Notes under the pieces: model-generated
The model's input: the letters and a program-made list of their open reading frames with translations, nothing else
Told to the model about the DNA's origin: nothing
The model's database searches: none
Translations under genes and position numbers: made by a program
NCBI RefSeq assembly: GCF_001012825.1
Contig: NZ_LCZJ02000043.1
Span: forward strand, 109,556 to 173,555
DNA from: Paenibacillus etheri
Lineage (GTDB): Bacteria; Bacillota; Bacilli; Paenibacillales; Paenibacillaceae
Reading direction: 5' to 3'
Length of the DNA: 64,000 bases
In this document: positions 17,441 through 27,367 of the stretch, in pieces
Layout: each line of letters begins with the position of its first letter
Position numbering within the stretch: position 1 is the stretch's first letter

Positions 17441-17470
17441 AAAAAAGCTGTCGAGAGAATCTCGACAGCT
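17441..17470 (-). terminator. Terminator of the uridine kinase gene
   Basis: AGCTGTCGAGA-GAA-TCTCGACAGCT perfect stem with a run of six T on the minus strand; 26 bp after the stop. Confidence 0.9.
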
Positions 17471-17496
17471 AAGATAAACAGGATTAATTAAGTACT

Positions 17497-18132
17497 CTAA
17501 GACGTCCAATCGTTATATAGGTGCTTCTCAGTTAGTATGGACAATAACTGGATACCAACCTCATTATGCCCACCTTCGGGGATGATCAAATCGGCGTATT
17601 TTTTGGATGGTTCAATAAAAGCTTCATGCATCGGTTTAACCGTGCTCAAATATTGGTGATGGATCGACTGAATGCTCCGACCGCGTTCCTCGATATCCCG
17701 GAGTACCCGGCGGAGGATACGTACATCAGGGTCAGCATCAACAAAAACTTTGATGTCAAGCATATCGCGGAGGTTCTCATCGGATAGAACATGGAGTCCC
17801 TCGATGATTACAATATTGTTTGGTTTTAGCTCTACTGTCTCCGTCGTGGAGCGGGCATGTACTGTGAAGTCATACACCGGAGCATATGCAGTCTTGTCCT
17901 CTCGCAGACATTTAAGATGCTCAATTAGCAGCTCATTGTCGAAAGCGAAAGGATGATCGTAATTGATGGATTCACGTTCAGCGAAGCTGAGGTGTGAATG
18001 ATCTTTATAGTAGTTATCTTGAGATATGAAAGTTACCTTTCCCGTTCCAAGACGGTCAATGACGGAGCGGGCTACGGTTGTTTTTCCGGAGCCGGTGCCG
18101 CCGGCGATACCAATAATGAGCATGTGATTCAA
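17497..18132 (-). CDS. udk: Uridine kinase
   Basis: 211 aa. P-loop IGIAGGTGSGKTTVARSV near the N terminus; SQDNYYKDHSHLSFAERESINYDHPFAFD is the typical uridine-binding segment, and EGLHVLSDENLRDMLDIKVFVDADPDVRILRR is family-diagnostic. It phosphorylates uridine/cytidine for salvage. Start either TTG at 18132 (GGGAGGG, short spacing) or ATG at 18123 (long spacing). Single gene with its own terminator. Confidence 0.93.
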   Translation of the reverse strand: MNHMLIIGIAGGTGSGKTTVARSVIDRLGTGKVTFISQDNYYKDHSHLSFAERESINYDHPFAFDNELLIEHLKCLREDKTAYAPVYDFTVHARSTTETVELKPNNIVIIEGLHVLSDENLRDMLDIKVFVDADPDVRILRRVLRDIEERGRSIQSIHHQYLSTVKPMHEAFIEPSKKYADLIIPEGGHNEVGIQLLSILTEKHLYNDWTS

Positions 18133-18280
18133 TAACCCTCCCTAAGATTGCCGTTGCAATTCCAATATTGTAGCACAGCGCTCATGTTTTTTCACCTTAG
18201 ATCAGGTAAAATTAAGATGGGATTTTTTGAAATTCGTCGATATTAGGGACAAGGCAAACACGGAAGGGGTAATTCTACCA

Positions 18281-19393
18281 ATGAACGGAAAAAAATCAGT
18301 GCAAGAAGCCTTTAATGAAACGACTTATCGAATCGTAGGACATGGGAATAGAGATGTTCAAGTCTTGAAGGAAGCCTTTGAGGCTGTAGAGAACAATACA
18401 GCATCTGATATTTATGGAACTGGAAAGGTTATTGAGGCATTCCAGTCGGAGATGGCGAAGCTTCTGGGAAAAGAAACAGCAGTCTTCTTTCCGAGTGGAA
18501 CGATGGCACAGCAAATCGCTTTAAGAATATGGTGTGATGAAAAAGGACTCAAGACAGTCGCCTATCACCCCTTATGTCATTTGGAGATCCATGAGCAGGA
18601 TGGGTTGAAGGAATTGCATCATATCGAGCCTGTCCTACTTGCGGATAAGGATCGACTAATCACTTTGGATGATGTATTACAAATGAAGGAGGATATTGCT
18701 TGTCTGCTGCTTGAATTGCCGCAGCGTGAGATTGGCGGACAGTTACCAGAGTATAAAGAGCTTGAAGCGATTTCTGCACATTGCCGTGCTCACGGAATTA
18801 AGCTGCATTTGGATGGGGCAAGACTGCTTGAGACGCTTCCCTATTATGGAAAGACAGCTGCTGAGATTTGCGCGCTCTTCGATAGTGTCTATATCTCACT
18901 GTATAAAGGAATCGGAGGAATTGCTGGCGCGATTCTTGCAGGCAGTGAGGATTTCACGAAGCCATCGAAGATATGGAAACGCCGGCATGGTGGCGACCTA
19001 ATCAGTCTGTATCCATACATTATTTCCTCTGATTACTACTTCCGGCAAAGAGTAAATAAGATGCAGCAGTATTATGAAGGGGCTAAGGAGCTTGCCGCTT
19101 TAGTTAATCAATGTCACGCCGTGACTACGTTACCTAATGAACCAGTCTCTAACATGTTTCATATGCATTTTCAAATGTCTAGAGAGAGAATAGAACCGAT
19201 TCTGTCTTCTGTATATGAGGCAACAGGAATCGGTTTAAGCGCAGCAATAAGACCAACGGGAGAACATACTTCTTATTGTGAGATCAGTATTGGTGACAAG
19301 TACGCCGACATCCCTAAAGAAGAGGTGAAGGGTTTCATACTGCTGCTTGATAAGCTAATGCGTGAATCATCTTCCGAGCAGCGTTCGAAGTAA
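18281..19393 (+). CDS. Threonine aldolase / beta-eliminating lyase family protein
   Basis: 370 aa PLP enzyme. Signature stretches: NNTASDIYGTGKVIEAFQ, ETAVFFPSGTMAQQIALRIW, LHLDGARLLETLPYYGK (PLP Asp) and SLYKGIGGIAGAILAGSEDF (PLP Lys). Low-specificity threonine aldolases cleave L-threonine to glycine and acetaldehyde. The start ATG at 18281 (MNGKKSVQEAF) has an AAGGGG site; a TTG at 18227 would add 18 residues with no clear site. Its 3' end overlaps the convergent glycosyltransferase by 27 bp. Confidence 0.85.
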   Translation: MNGKKSVQEAFNETTYRIVGHGNRDVQVLKEAFEAVENNTASDIYGTGKVIEAFQSEMAKLLGKETAVFFPSGTMAQQIALRIWCDEKGLKTVAYHPLCHLEIHEQDGLKELHHIEPVLLADKDRLITLDDVLQMKEDIACLLLELPQREIGGQLPEYKELEAISAHCRAHGIKLHLDGARLLETLPYYGKTAAEICALFDSVYISLYKGIGGIAGAILAGSEDFTKPSKIWKRRHGGDLISLYPYIISSDYYFRQRVNKMQQYYEGAKELAALVNQCHAVTTLPNEPVSNMFHMHFQMSRERIEPILSSVYEATGIGLSAAIRPTGEHTSYCEISIGDKYADIPKEEVKGFILLLDKLMRESSSEQRSK

Positions 19394-20683
19394 AGAAATC
19401 CGTAATAATTGTTTTTTAATAAGCTTCGTACGGAATTCATTTCTTAATTGATTGTAGATCGGCGGGCAATGGTTAAGGGCCCAATGATACATGAATTTAA
19501 AGTCTGTAGCGTCTTTCGCAGAATTTAATAAATAGTATGAAATCGTATCATAAGCATTATGGTTAAACCATTCTGTCATTTCCTGCTCGCTATATCCATA
19601 TTTCTGAACGGCCATATTCTTAATCAACAGCTTTTCCTCCAGATTCTCAATTAAGAATCCCTGGCTCAGATTAAAGGTGATGTTGTTCCCGTGTAATCTG
19701 TACACACCTGCAAGGGTATCTATGAAGCCAGCATCACCGACCAACAAGGAGCGCAGATAAATAGAAGCATCGTTAACCATGTTCATATGCAGGATATCCA
19801 TAGCCATTAAAGCCTCACGCTTAAAGACAGTTGTTAAGGTGGAGGACGGCTTCGGGTATCCTTTTTTCTCGAAATTCATGAAATAATCTTGCTTCTTAAT
19901 AATCCTACTTAGCTGCAGGCTACTAATCTTCAGTTGCTTGGCCTTTGAAAATTCAAGAAACACATTAGCGGCCACAAATGATACTTCGGGATGAAGATTG
20001 TGAAATTGTACAGCTTTACTTAAATAATTCATGTCAATCAGATAGTCATCATCATCGAGAAAAAGAACATAGACACCATCACCATGAGCGGCAAAAGCTT
20101 TACGGCGATTATTTCCAGGACCGCTATTCTTTTCGTTCCGCATGTAGATTACTTGCGTCTCGTCTCCGAAGTTCTGATGCATCAACTCTGCCGTACCATC
20201 TGTAGAACAATCGTCGATCACTATGATCTCTTTATAGGGATAGTCTTGCTTTAAGACACTTTGGATCGCTTGATATAGGAATGCTTTTCTATTGTAAGTA
20301 GTGATAATGACACTGACCTTGGGATACGCGGTTAAGGAATCGATGGCTGGGTATGAAGTGTTCGTATCTGCAGACTGGTTTTTGAATGTAACTAATCCAT
20401 GAATCAATCCGTCGATCTCATCGTTCACGATGCTGAATTGCTCTGACAAATAGAACCTTAATGCATCCTCCGAAGCTCTCCCTGTGAGATAAGCATGAAT
20501 CACCTCAGATAAGGTCTCTAGATAGGGTTTAATTTGTACGTTCGGTTCTTTATCTATAATCAGGCGGCATCTTTGGAATAGTTCTTTATCATCCATTTGA
20601 AGGGCAGATGAATGGTTCATTTCATCATTAAGGTCATTTAGAAAGACGTAACAGGCTTGCTGTAAAACCTCACTATGATCCAT
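19367..20683 (-). CDS. Glycosyltransferase family 2 protein with N-terminal extension
   Basis: 438 aa. About 120 N-terminal residues are helical and of unknown role; then a GT-A domain: VSVIITTYNRKAFLYQAIQSVL, IVIDDCSTDGTAEL and the DXD-type FLDDDDYL. The C-terminal ~150 residues (VYRLHGNNITFN) are like acceptor domains of surface polysaccharide transferases. Last gene of the four-gene polysaccharide cluster and separated from the flippase by 25 bp. No membrane spans, so cytoplasmic. Confidence 0.88.
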   Translation of the reverse strand: MDHSEVLQQACYVFLNDLNDEMNHSSALQMDDKELFQRCRLIIDKEPNVQIKPYLETLSEVIHAYLTGRASEDALRFYLSEQFSIVNDEIDGLIHGLVTFKNQSADTNTSYPAIDSLTAYPKVSVIITTYNRKAFLYQAIQSVLKQDYPYKEIIVIDDCSTDGTAELMHQNFGDETQVIYMRNEKNSGPGNNRRKAFAAHGDGVYVLFLDDDDYLIDMNYLSKAVQFHNLHPEVSFVAANVFLEFSKAKQLKISSLQLSRIIKKQDYFMNFEKKGYPKPSSTLTTVFKREALMAMDILHMNMVNDASIYLRSLLVGDAGFIDTLAGVYRLHGNNITFNLSQGFLIENLEEKLLIKNMAVQKYGYSEQEMTEWFNHNAYDTISYYLLNSAKDATDFKFMYHWALNHCPPIYNQLRNEFRTKLIKKQLLRISLLRTLLGR

Positions 20684-20708
20684 TTCAATTCCTCCTGATA
20701 CTAATGTG

Positions 20709-22256
20709 TTATTTGGATAAACTACTTACCTTAGGTTTAGCTGCCATTTTACTTTTGAGTTTATATCGATATTTTTTGAGATGCCCCCATGTATATAGGA
20801 AGACTTCCCGTTCCATCAAAGAGGCGATCAGGAAATATACAGGTAAGATCACAAGCCCTAGAAGTACGCCCCAGATCATAAGCCCCAAATAGGAGTGGAT
20901 GGGGATGTCGATTGCGGTGGTGATTAGAATAATGCCAACAAAAACCACTGCATTCGTGAGCCATCTTCTAATGGTGATCCAAGGACTGCGGTTCAACAGA
21001 TGTCTGCTGGCATAGACCACAATATCTATGGATCGGTATAAAAGAGCGGCTATCGTTCCCATCAATACACCGTAAATCCCCATGAAGATAACGAAGACTA
21101 TAGATGCCACCAGATTAATAGCGGATTCTAAAATGGAACGGTTCTGTGTATTCTTGAAATGCCCGGCGATGGTAATCACATTATTAGAAGAAGCTCTGGC
21201 ATTAGTTAATAATTTGATAACTACGAACAGGATCGGCAGCCACATATCGATATAATTCACATCGTTTACCCCAGCGGTATACAATTTCATAAAAGGTAGA
21301 ATTAGAATGTAAGCCACCGTTAGAATTGAGAAAATGAGCCCCATAAAATAAACTTCGTAAGCATCATAAAATTTAATAAATGCTTCTTTACTCTCATGAT
21401 AGCTTTGCCCGAGGGCAGCCTTCACACTTCCGTTTACGGTCTGGACGATGTTATCTACAATCGTAAAAATCATGTTGTACATGACATAAATGCTAACGAT
21501 TTTTAGATTCGTAAAGATGGTTAATATAAGCACGTCGGTATTTCTAAACACCAAGTAGGAGATCTCATGGACTAACACGGAATTTTTTTGACCAATGGCT
21601 TCATAGTCCGGTTTGAGGTTTAAATTGATCCATTTGTAATGCTTGTTGATATAAATATAGAAGACGACGATTTGAAGTATGGTCAATATGAAATAGGAAG
21701 CTTGCACAGCAATGATATTTACGCCTTGAAGTAATAACAGAATCCGAATTACATTGTTCAGAATATTTGCCATGGTGACAATAGAAGTCTCTATATAGCT
21801 TTTGCCCTCGGCAGCGAGCAGAACCTTGAATTTCCCTTGAAAATAATAATTGACCGCACCGCCCATTCCTGTAAGCAAAATAATGACCATAATCGATAAC
21901 TTATCGATTTCAGACGAGATCACTAGCGGGTAGACGATGGCGAGTAGCAGTACGGCGAAGAAATAATAAATGCCTGTTTTTTTATAATAGCTGGAGGTGG
22001 CGGCCAGAATAGAGTTGATATGGTTCTTATTATCCGAAGCTACCGGCTTATAAAGTGCTTGAATAGAGGCTGCCCCAACACCGGCTTCCAGCAGGGCCAA
22101 ATAACTAATGATCTGTACAATTGAAGCGATTAAACCATTGGCTTCAGAGCCATAGTTGACCATAATCAGTCTGGGGATAAAAAAACCGAGGATGATCGTG
22201 ATGAGCTGGCTCCCGAGTCCAAAGGATAAGTTAAGAATGCTCCGCTTGGCTCTCAT
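20709..22256 (-). CDS. Wzx-like polysaccharide flippase (oligosaccharide translocase)
   Basis: 515 aa with about 12-14 predicted spans. Starts MRAKRSILNLSFGLGSQLITIILGFFIPRLIMVNYGSEANGLIAS, characteristic of the MATE/MOP-superfamily Wzx/RfbX proteins. ATG at 22256 follows AAAGGAGG and overlaps the upstream gene by 26 bp; longer starts would overlap further. Ends in a basic tail (HLKKYRYKLKSKMAAKPK). It should flip a lipid-linked repeat unit outward. No Wzy polymerase was recognised in the cluster. Confidence 0.9.
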   Translation of the reverse strand: MRAKRSILNLSFGLGSQLITIILGFFIPRLIMVNYGSEANGLIASIVQIISYLALLEAGVGAASIQALYKPVASDNKNHINSILAATSSYYKKTGIYYFFAVLLLAIVYPLVISSEIDKLSIMVIILLTGMGGAVNYYFQGKFKVLLAAEGKSYIETSIVTMANILNNVIRILLLLQGVNIIAVQASYFILTILQIVVFYIYINKHYKWINLNLKPDYEAIGQKNSVLVHEISYLVFRNTDVLILTIFTNLKIVSIYVMYNMIFTIVDNIVQTVNGSVKAALGQSYHESKEAFIKFYDAYEVYFMGLIFSILTVAYILILPFMKLYTAGVNDVNYIDMWLPILFVVIKLLTNARASSNNVITIAGHFKNTQNRSILESAINLVASIVFVIFMGIYGVLMGTIAALLYRSIDIVVYASRHLLNRSPWITIRRWLTNAVVFVGIILITTAIDIPIHSYLGLMIWGVLLGLVILPVYFLIASLMEREVFLYTWGHLKKYRYKLKSKMAAKPKVSSLSK

Positions 22257-23358
22257 AACGTATCCTCCTTTCGTAAAGCGATAAATACGTATCCAGATGC
22301 TCGAAATGTCTTTCGGCATGTTTGGCTTGCGGCGTGACATCCATGTAGTGGGTAGTCATACTTTCAAAAACCTGCGCAGGCTGGAGATGCTCCAGTGTAG
22401 TGAAATCGGTAAATAACCCTTTGAACTGAGCATCTTCCATTACATTGATCATTTTTTTGCTGTAAGCTACAGGAAACACTGGTTTACCCAACACCCAGCC
22501 TAGGATCATCGCATGGAATCTTGAAGCTACAATAAAGCTGGAGTTGGCTAGAACGGACAAGACCTCTTCAATATTCGTTTTATATAAATGCACTTGGATA
22601 ACGTCCTCATAGGAGGAGCCCATAAGATTCTGGATTTCTTCAATCGCCAGCTGATCGCCTTCGTGTTCGCAAAATGACATAAAATGAACAGCATAGCCTT
22701 TTTCAATGAAATAAATTGCGAGTTCTTTCATTTTTTCATAATAGAGGTTGTCAAAACCGTTCAGATCTTTAGCAGAAGGTTTAATGACGGATATGACGAT
22801 GTAATCCTCGGGTTCGGTTTGAAGATTTGGCGGGTCAAGCTGAAAAATAATATCTGGCGCTAAACGGACATTATCCAGATCCTCGAATAAATCATAAGAG
22901 TGCTGTTCTCTGAAGCAGATATCTGTATAGTCTTTAAAAATCCGCCTGTGTTCCTCATAATATTCTTTATCTGTATAAGGGCCGAAATTAGAGCCTAATA
23001 AATAGTAGGGCTTATTCTTATTCCGGATGGCTTCTGCGTTCTTGAAATGCTCTTTCCAGTGATCTGCCTGCATAAAGATCGAGCCGCCGATATGAACAAC
23101 ACCGTCGGAGCGGTCTGCCATATATTTTTGCGCCAAATTATGTATCTTTAACCTTCTGCAAATAAAGGCAATGCCTCTAAAAAAAATAGAATCGGAAGGA
23201 TACACTTTGAGGTTCTTGATCTCTTTGAAGATTCGCTTGTATAGGCTTGGAGCGCAGATTCTGAATTCGGTATCCGGATATCTTTCACATAGCACCTTAA
23301 TGAATAAATCATCGCCCAAATTGAATTCGGTATAGGCATAGATCAGCATCTTTTTCAT
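22231..23358 (-). CDS. Polysaccharide pyruvyl transferase family protein
   Basis: 375 aa. N terminus KKMLIYAYTEFNLGDDLFIKVLCERYP and the C-terminal SRFHAMILGWVLGKPVFPVAYSKK are the family hallmarks (EpsI/CsaB-like). HIGGSIFMQ and GSNFGPYTDKEYYEEHR are further conserved stretches. Members transfer pyruvate from PEP to a sugar, making an acidic ketal; some act as glycosyltransferase-like proteins. Located between the first glycosyltransferase (4-bp overlap) and the flippase (26-bp overlap). Surface sugar modified is unknown. Confidence 0.88.
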   Translation of the reverse strand: MKKMLIYAYTEFNLGDDLFIKVLCERYPDTEFRICAPSLYKRIFKEIKNLKVYPSDSIFFRGIAFICRRLKIHNLAQKYMADRSDGVVHIGGSIFMQADHWKEHFKNAEAIRNKNKPYYLLGSNFGPYTDKEYYEEHRRIFKDYTDICFREQHSYDLFEDLDNVRLAPDIIFQLDPPNLQTEPEDYIVISVIKPSAKDLNGFDNLYYEKMKELAIYFIEKGYAVHFMSFCEHEGDQLAIEEIQNLMGSSYEDVIQVHLYKTNIEEVLSVLANSSFIVASRFHAMILGWVLGKPVFPVAYSKKMINVMEDAQFKGLFTDFTTLEHLQPAQVFESMTTHYMDVTPQAKHAERHFEHLDTYLSLYERRIRYESQAEHS

Positions 23359-24386
23359 AGTCTAGATTCCTTTCGCTTGAACCTGGATAAGCCTCTCTCC
23401 ACAGAAATGAATCTGTGATATAGAAGCGGGGAGATTAAGAATGCTCGGATATAAAGGGCTAATCTTCGGTCATTCCCTCTATAACGTCTTATGAGTTCAT
23501 ACATTTCTTGGTTTAGTTCCGGATAGGTATGATCGATGTCGCGAAGTAACTTCTGAATACTTACGCCTTCTGTCCCATTTAGACAAGTCTTTAGGTTGAA
23601 AAAATAATTCTCGATCAACTCGCGATTTCTTATATAAGGAGATATCATATCCAGCTGCTCAAAGGGATGGGCCTCGAAATAGGCATCAACCCGTTTGAAT
23701 ACGGCTACGACATCAAATTTTTTCACATTATAGCTATTGGAAATCGACGTATTTCTTTGTAAATAAAACGATAATATATCCGGTAATGTGATGACTCTAG
23801 CGGCTCTGGATAAGGCTTTGTAGATAAATTCCTGATCTTCTCCATTCACACAGCGTTCCGTATATTGGAGTCCATGAAGGAGTAATATCTCCCGTTTATA
23901 CGCTATGCTCCCTGTCCATATTCGTAAGCTTTTGTTCACGAAAATATGAGTCAGCGCTTCACTGCCTGTGATGTCGCTATATGCAGAGGCGTAGCTCAAA
24001 GTAGTGACTCCATCCTCTGTGACATGGCTATATCCCCAGCAAATAACCTCGGGGTCAGATGGTTGAGTATAGGTATGAATGGTTCGTACTAAGTCTGTAG
24101 AGATATAATCATCACCATCCAGAAACAGCACATATTTCCCTGTAGCTTCTGTTAAGCCTCTATTTCTAGCCGCACTAACCCCCTGATTTTCTGTTCGAAT
24201 GACTTTGCAGGAAAGGGTGGGGTGAAGTGCGAGAATATTTGCTATCACGTTGTAGGTGTTATCCGTAGATCCGTCGTCCACGATAATGACCTCGAAATGC
24301 GGTTCACTTTGGGTAAGGAGTGAATCAAACATAGGGGTTATATAATGTTCAATATTGTATACAGGGACCACAATGCTTAGATTCAT
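23355..24386 (-). CDS. Glycosyltransferase family 2 protein
   Basis: 343 aa. GT-A domain from residue 1: LSIVVPVYNIEHYITPMFDSLL, IIVDDGSTDNTYNVI, RNRGLTEATGKYVLFLDGDDYIS (DXD motif). Similar to EpsJ/WcaA-type exopolysaccharide transferases. C-terminal region basic (RGLSRFKRKESRL), possibly membrane-associated. First gene of the cluster; its 5' region carries an AAGGAGCAGC ribosome site. Confidence 0.92.
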   Translation of the reverse strand: MNLSIVVPVYNIEHYITPMFDSLLTQSEPHFEVIIVDDGSTDNTYNVIANILALHPTLSCKVIRTENQGVSAARNRGLTEATGKYVLFLDGDDYISTDLVRTIHTYTQPSDPEVICWGYSHVTEDGVTTLSYASAYSDITGSEALTHIFVNKSLRIWTGSIAYKREILLLHGLQYTERCVNGEDQEFIYKALSRAARVITLPDILSFYLQRNTSISNSYNVKKFDVVAVFKRVDAYFEAHPFEQLDMISPYIRNRELIENYFFNLKTCLNGTEGVSIQKLLRDIDHTYPELNQEMYELIRRYRGNDRRLALYIRAFLISPLLYHRFISVERGLSRFKRKESRL

Positions 24387-24595
24387 GTGCTGCTCCTTTC
24401 CTTGATAGAACTGGATAAATAGCTATCTTTAGCTTACCCTTCGTATCAAAAGATTGTATATACTACTTTAGTTTACTTATTGCTACCTCTATTTCGTTGT
24501 AACATCACGCGAATAATAATTATTACAGTATGTAAAATGACAATCATATCGATTGGTTTAACATATATAGAAAGCCAATTAAATCATGAACGCTC

Positions 24596-25363
24596 GAAGC
24601 GGAGGGGAACACCTTTGAAGAAGCACTGGAGAAGAGTGGGTGCAAGGGAGAAGCGAGCAATCGTATTACCGAAGCCGCTGCTTATTTGGAGCTTCATATT
24701 GAACAAGGTCCCGTACTAGAACAAGAAGATCTGTCGATTGGTCTGGTGGACTGTGTAGTCGGCATGGTTTGTTATGAGATTGAAGTGACCGGTCAATCGG
24801 ATCACGCAGGCACCACACCTATGGCAATGCGCAAGGATGCCTTGTCATTGCCACGGATTTGATCCGGAGCTTAGAAGCAAGCTTTGTGCGCTCGACTCCG
24901 AGCTGGTGTATACCATGGGCAGAATGAATGTACTTCCTAATATTCATACCGTCATTCCTAATAAAGTGATCTTCACAATTGAGGCTAGACATAAAGATAT
25001 GGTGATAGTCCGTGAGGTGAAGCCATTATCCATGGTTTGCCGGAGAGGCTACTGGACTGTGAAGTGAGTAAGACCAAGCTTTGGGGCAGAGAGACCATAT
25101 GGTTTGACCGTGGTGTATGTGATTTAGTGGAGCAAGCGACACAAGCCTTAGGTTATTCTAATCGAAAGATCGCAAGTGGCGCAGGGCATGATGCTCAGTT
25201 CGTAGCGAGCTTTCTGCCATCCGCGATGGTGTTTGTACCTAGTGTGAATGGCAAAAGCCATTGTGAAGAGGAGCTTACCTCCTATGAGGACTGTGAAAAA
25301 GGGGTAAATGTATTTCTTAGAAACGGTGATGTTATTGTTGTCAAAATAATACGCGTCACTTAA
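24596..25363 (+). pseudogene. Broken N-carbamoyl-amino-acid / allantoate amidohydrolase (M20 family)
   Basis: Reads in pieces as an M20-type amidohydrolase: TFEEALEKSG, AAAYLELHIEQGPVLEQEDLS, GQSDHAGTTPMAMRKDA, then a frameshift into VYTMGRMNVLPNIHTVIPNK, another into SKTKLWGRETIWFDRGVCDL and finally ASGAGHDAQFVASFLPSAMVFVPSVNGKSHCEEE. The first ~140 residues of the family, with the first metal ligands, are missing. At least two frameshifts separate homologous blocks. It is a decayed gene, perhaps once part of purine or hydantoin use. The 24387-24595 leader shows no other gene. Confidence 0.8.
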
Positions 25364-25412
25364 TGTGACATTATGTAATGGCAGTAGTGCTTTAATTTCC
25401 TACAAAATCGTC

Positions 25413-25443
25413 AAAAAGACACTTTAAGCAGTGTCTTTTTTTA
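25413..25443 (+). terminator. Terminator after the carbamoylase remnant
   Basis: AAAGACACT-TTAAGC-AGTGTC followed by seven T. A good Rho-independent terminator, 50 bp after the remnant. Confidence 0.85.
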
Positions 25444-25514
25444 TGAGATAATGAAGAGGGTTGTGTTGGGTACCAAATGAACCCAAAGTTATTGGGCGAT
25501 CTGAGTCGAATCCT

Positions 25515-25530
25515 TTGTGTAAAAACACAA
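25515..25530. promoter_or_regulatory. Palindrome upstream of ald
   Basis: TTGTGT-AAAA-ACACAA is a perfect 16-bp inverted repeat, ~100 bp before the ald start. Candidate site for the PucR/AdeR-type activator at 27600-28859, by position only. Confidence 0.35.
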
Positions 25531-25628
25531 TGATGATAGATAATATTTTAATTTTTTACCAAAATGGGAATACTAAACGTATGTTATCATTCTTTACATA
25601 AGGGATCTACATTAGACGGGAGAGATGA

Positions 25629-26765
25629 ATGATGATTATCGGAGTACCTAAAGAAATAAAAAATAATGAGAATCGTGTAGCCATAACACCTGCGGGTGTA
25701 GTTAGCCTTATTAAAGAAGGACATCAAGTGTTAGTGGAAGCTGGCGCTGGTGTGGGAAGCGGATTTGCGAACGAAGAGTATGCTTCTGCCGGAGCAGGAC
25801 TGATTCAGGATGCAGCCACGGTCTGGAACTCTGCCGAAATGGTGATGAAAGTGAAAGAACCGCTGGAAAGCGAGTACCCCTATTTCCGTCCAGGCCTTAT
25901 CTTGTTCACGTATTTGCACCTTGCACCTGAGCCTTCTCTAGCCGCTGCACTTAAGGACAATGGTGTCTTTGCCATCGGATATGAGACGGTTGTTCATGAA
26001 CGTACCTTGCCGTTATTAACACCGATGAGTGAGGTAGCAGGCCGGATGTCTGTTCAGTTGGGTGCTCAGTTCTTGCAAAAAAACTATGGCGGACAAGGGA
26101 TTCTTCTCTCCGGTGTACCCGGGGTTAGTCGTGGCAAAGTTAGTATTATCGGCGGTGGAGTAGTAGGTACCAATGCTGCAAAAATGGCTATCGGTTTGGG
26201 TGCCGATGTTACGATTGTTGACCTCAGTGCAGAAAGATTACGTCAATTGGATGATATTTTTGGGACACAGATCAATACGCTGATCTCTAACCCTTACAAT
26301 ATTGCCAAAGTGGTAGCTGAGGCAGATCTGTTGGTAGGCGCGGTGCTAATTCCGGGTGCGAAAGCACCGAAGCTGGTTACAGAGGAGATGGTCAAGACTA
26401 TGAAGCCGGGATCGGTGATTGTCGATGTGGCCATTGACCAAGGTGGTATCGTAGAGACGATTGACAGAGTGACAACACATGATAATCCTGTGTTTATCAA
26501 GCACGGCGTACTGCATTATTCTGTTGCTAATATGCCGGGTGCTGTTGCCAAAACTTCGACGATTGCTTTAACCAATGTCACCGTTCCATACGCCCTGCAA
26601 ATTGCTAATAAAGGCGTGATCAAGGCGATTCAAGATAATGCCGGTCTAAGAAGCGGCGTAAATGTCGCCAATGGAAAAATCACCTGCCAAGCCGTGGCTG
26701 AAGCACTTGGTGAGAAACATTTTACGGTAGAACAAGCCATGGAGCAGACATTCACGATGAGCTAA
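25629..26765 (+). CDS. ald: Alanine dehydrogenase
   Basis: 378 aa, standard length. N-terminal [23 protein letters not shown], the substrate-site [17 protein letters not shown] and the NAD-binding [38 protein letters not shown] segment are diagnostic; [21 protein letters not shown] closes the site. It deaminates L-alanine to pyruvate and ammonia, for alanine use and sporulation in bacilli. Two ATGs in tandem follow GGGAGAG. A PucR-type activator gene (AdeR-like) follows downstream. Confidence 0.97.
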   Translation: MMIIGVPKEIKNNENRVAITPAGVVSLIKEGHQVLVEAGAGVGSGFANEEYASAGAGLIQDAATVWNSAEMVMKVKEPLESEYPYFRPGLILFTYLHLAPEPSLAAALKDNGVFAIGYETVVHERTLPLLTPMSEVAGRMSVQLGAQFLQKNYGGQGILLSGVPGVSRGKVSIIGGGVVGTNAAKMAIGLGADVTIVDLSAERLRQLDDIFGTQINTLISNPYNIAKVVAEADLLVGAVLIPGAKAPKLVTEEMVKTMKPGSVIVDVAIDQGGIVETIDRVTTHDNPVFIKHGVLHYSVANMPGAVAKTSTIALTNVTVPYALQIANKGVIKAIQDNAGLRSGVNVANGKITCQAVAEALGEKHFTVEQAMEQTFTMS

Positions 26766-26804
26766 ATAGATGCGTTCCAAATGAGTGATAATATTTGGGA
26801 ACCA

Positions 26805-26843
26805 ACAAACAGCAAACTCCCGCTATGGGAGTTTGCTGTTTGT
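26805..26843. terminator. Long hairpin terminator after ald
   Basis: ACAAACAGCAAACTCCC-GCTAT-GGGAGTTTGCTGTTTGT, a perfect 17-bp stem; T tract short (TCGTTTCT). Confidence 0.7.
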
Positions 26844-27149
26844 CGTTTCTGGGCGGAATACTTTCGACTCAGTTCGGTGTTAAAGGCTGTAGGACTGTGT
26901 TATGAAGATGGTTGGATCGGGTGGATGTTTGTTGGTGTGTTGCTAAAAGTAGCTAAGTTGTTTGTGGTGTGGTTAGGTACATTGGATGTTGCCAGCGCGA
27001 CGCTAAAGGTGGATAGACACTACGTAGAAGTCGGTTTATATTCGGTCAAAACTAGCTAGTATTGACTATATGGAGCTTGATTTGGCTAGTTACAGTTTGA
27101 TTTAGTTGAATTTTGGTTTTTGCTACGGAGCGAGGTTTGTTGGAGATGA

Positions 27150-27338
27150 TTTTTAGGGAAATCCCCCCTGAAAATTACGACAAAATAGCTTAAAACACTA
27201 TTTTCAGGGAATTTCTCCCTAAAAATACGAAGAAAATGTCCAATAATGACCAAATCGGATGAATTATAGGGAGTTTTTCCCTAATTAGTAGTAAACCAAG
27301 CCTTAACCACAGAATTTTAGGGAGGAATTCAACTAAAA
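27150..27338. repeat. Four-unit hairpin repeat (TTTTAGGGA...TCCCTAAAA)
   Basis: Units at 27150-27176, 27200-27226, 27262-27286 and 27313-27338 share an inverted core of AGGGA and TCCCT flanked by A/T runs, at intervals of 50, 62 and 51 bp. The last unit has lost the right arm. No coding function seen. Together with a GC-rich tail it fills most of the 26766-27599 gap; 26850-27150 holds nothing I recognise. Confidence 0.65.
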
Positions 27339-27367
27339 ACTATAAGGGCACTCTCTCAAGTAGCGGT

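Noticed and set aside
26781-27059. 92-aa plus-strand ORF after ald
   Set aside because: Its first part is the ald terminator hairpin; no ribosome site or motif, Trp/Val-rich with a skewed composition.
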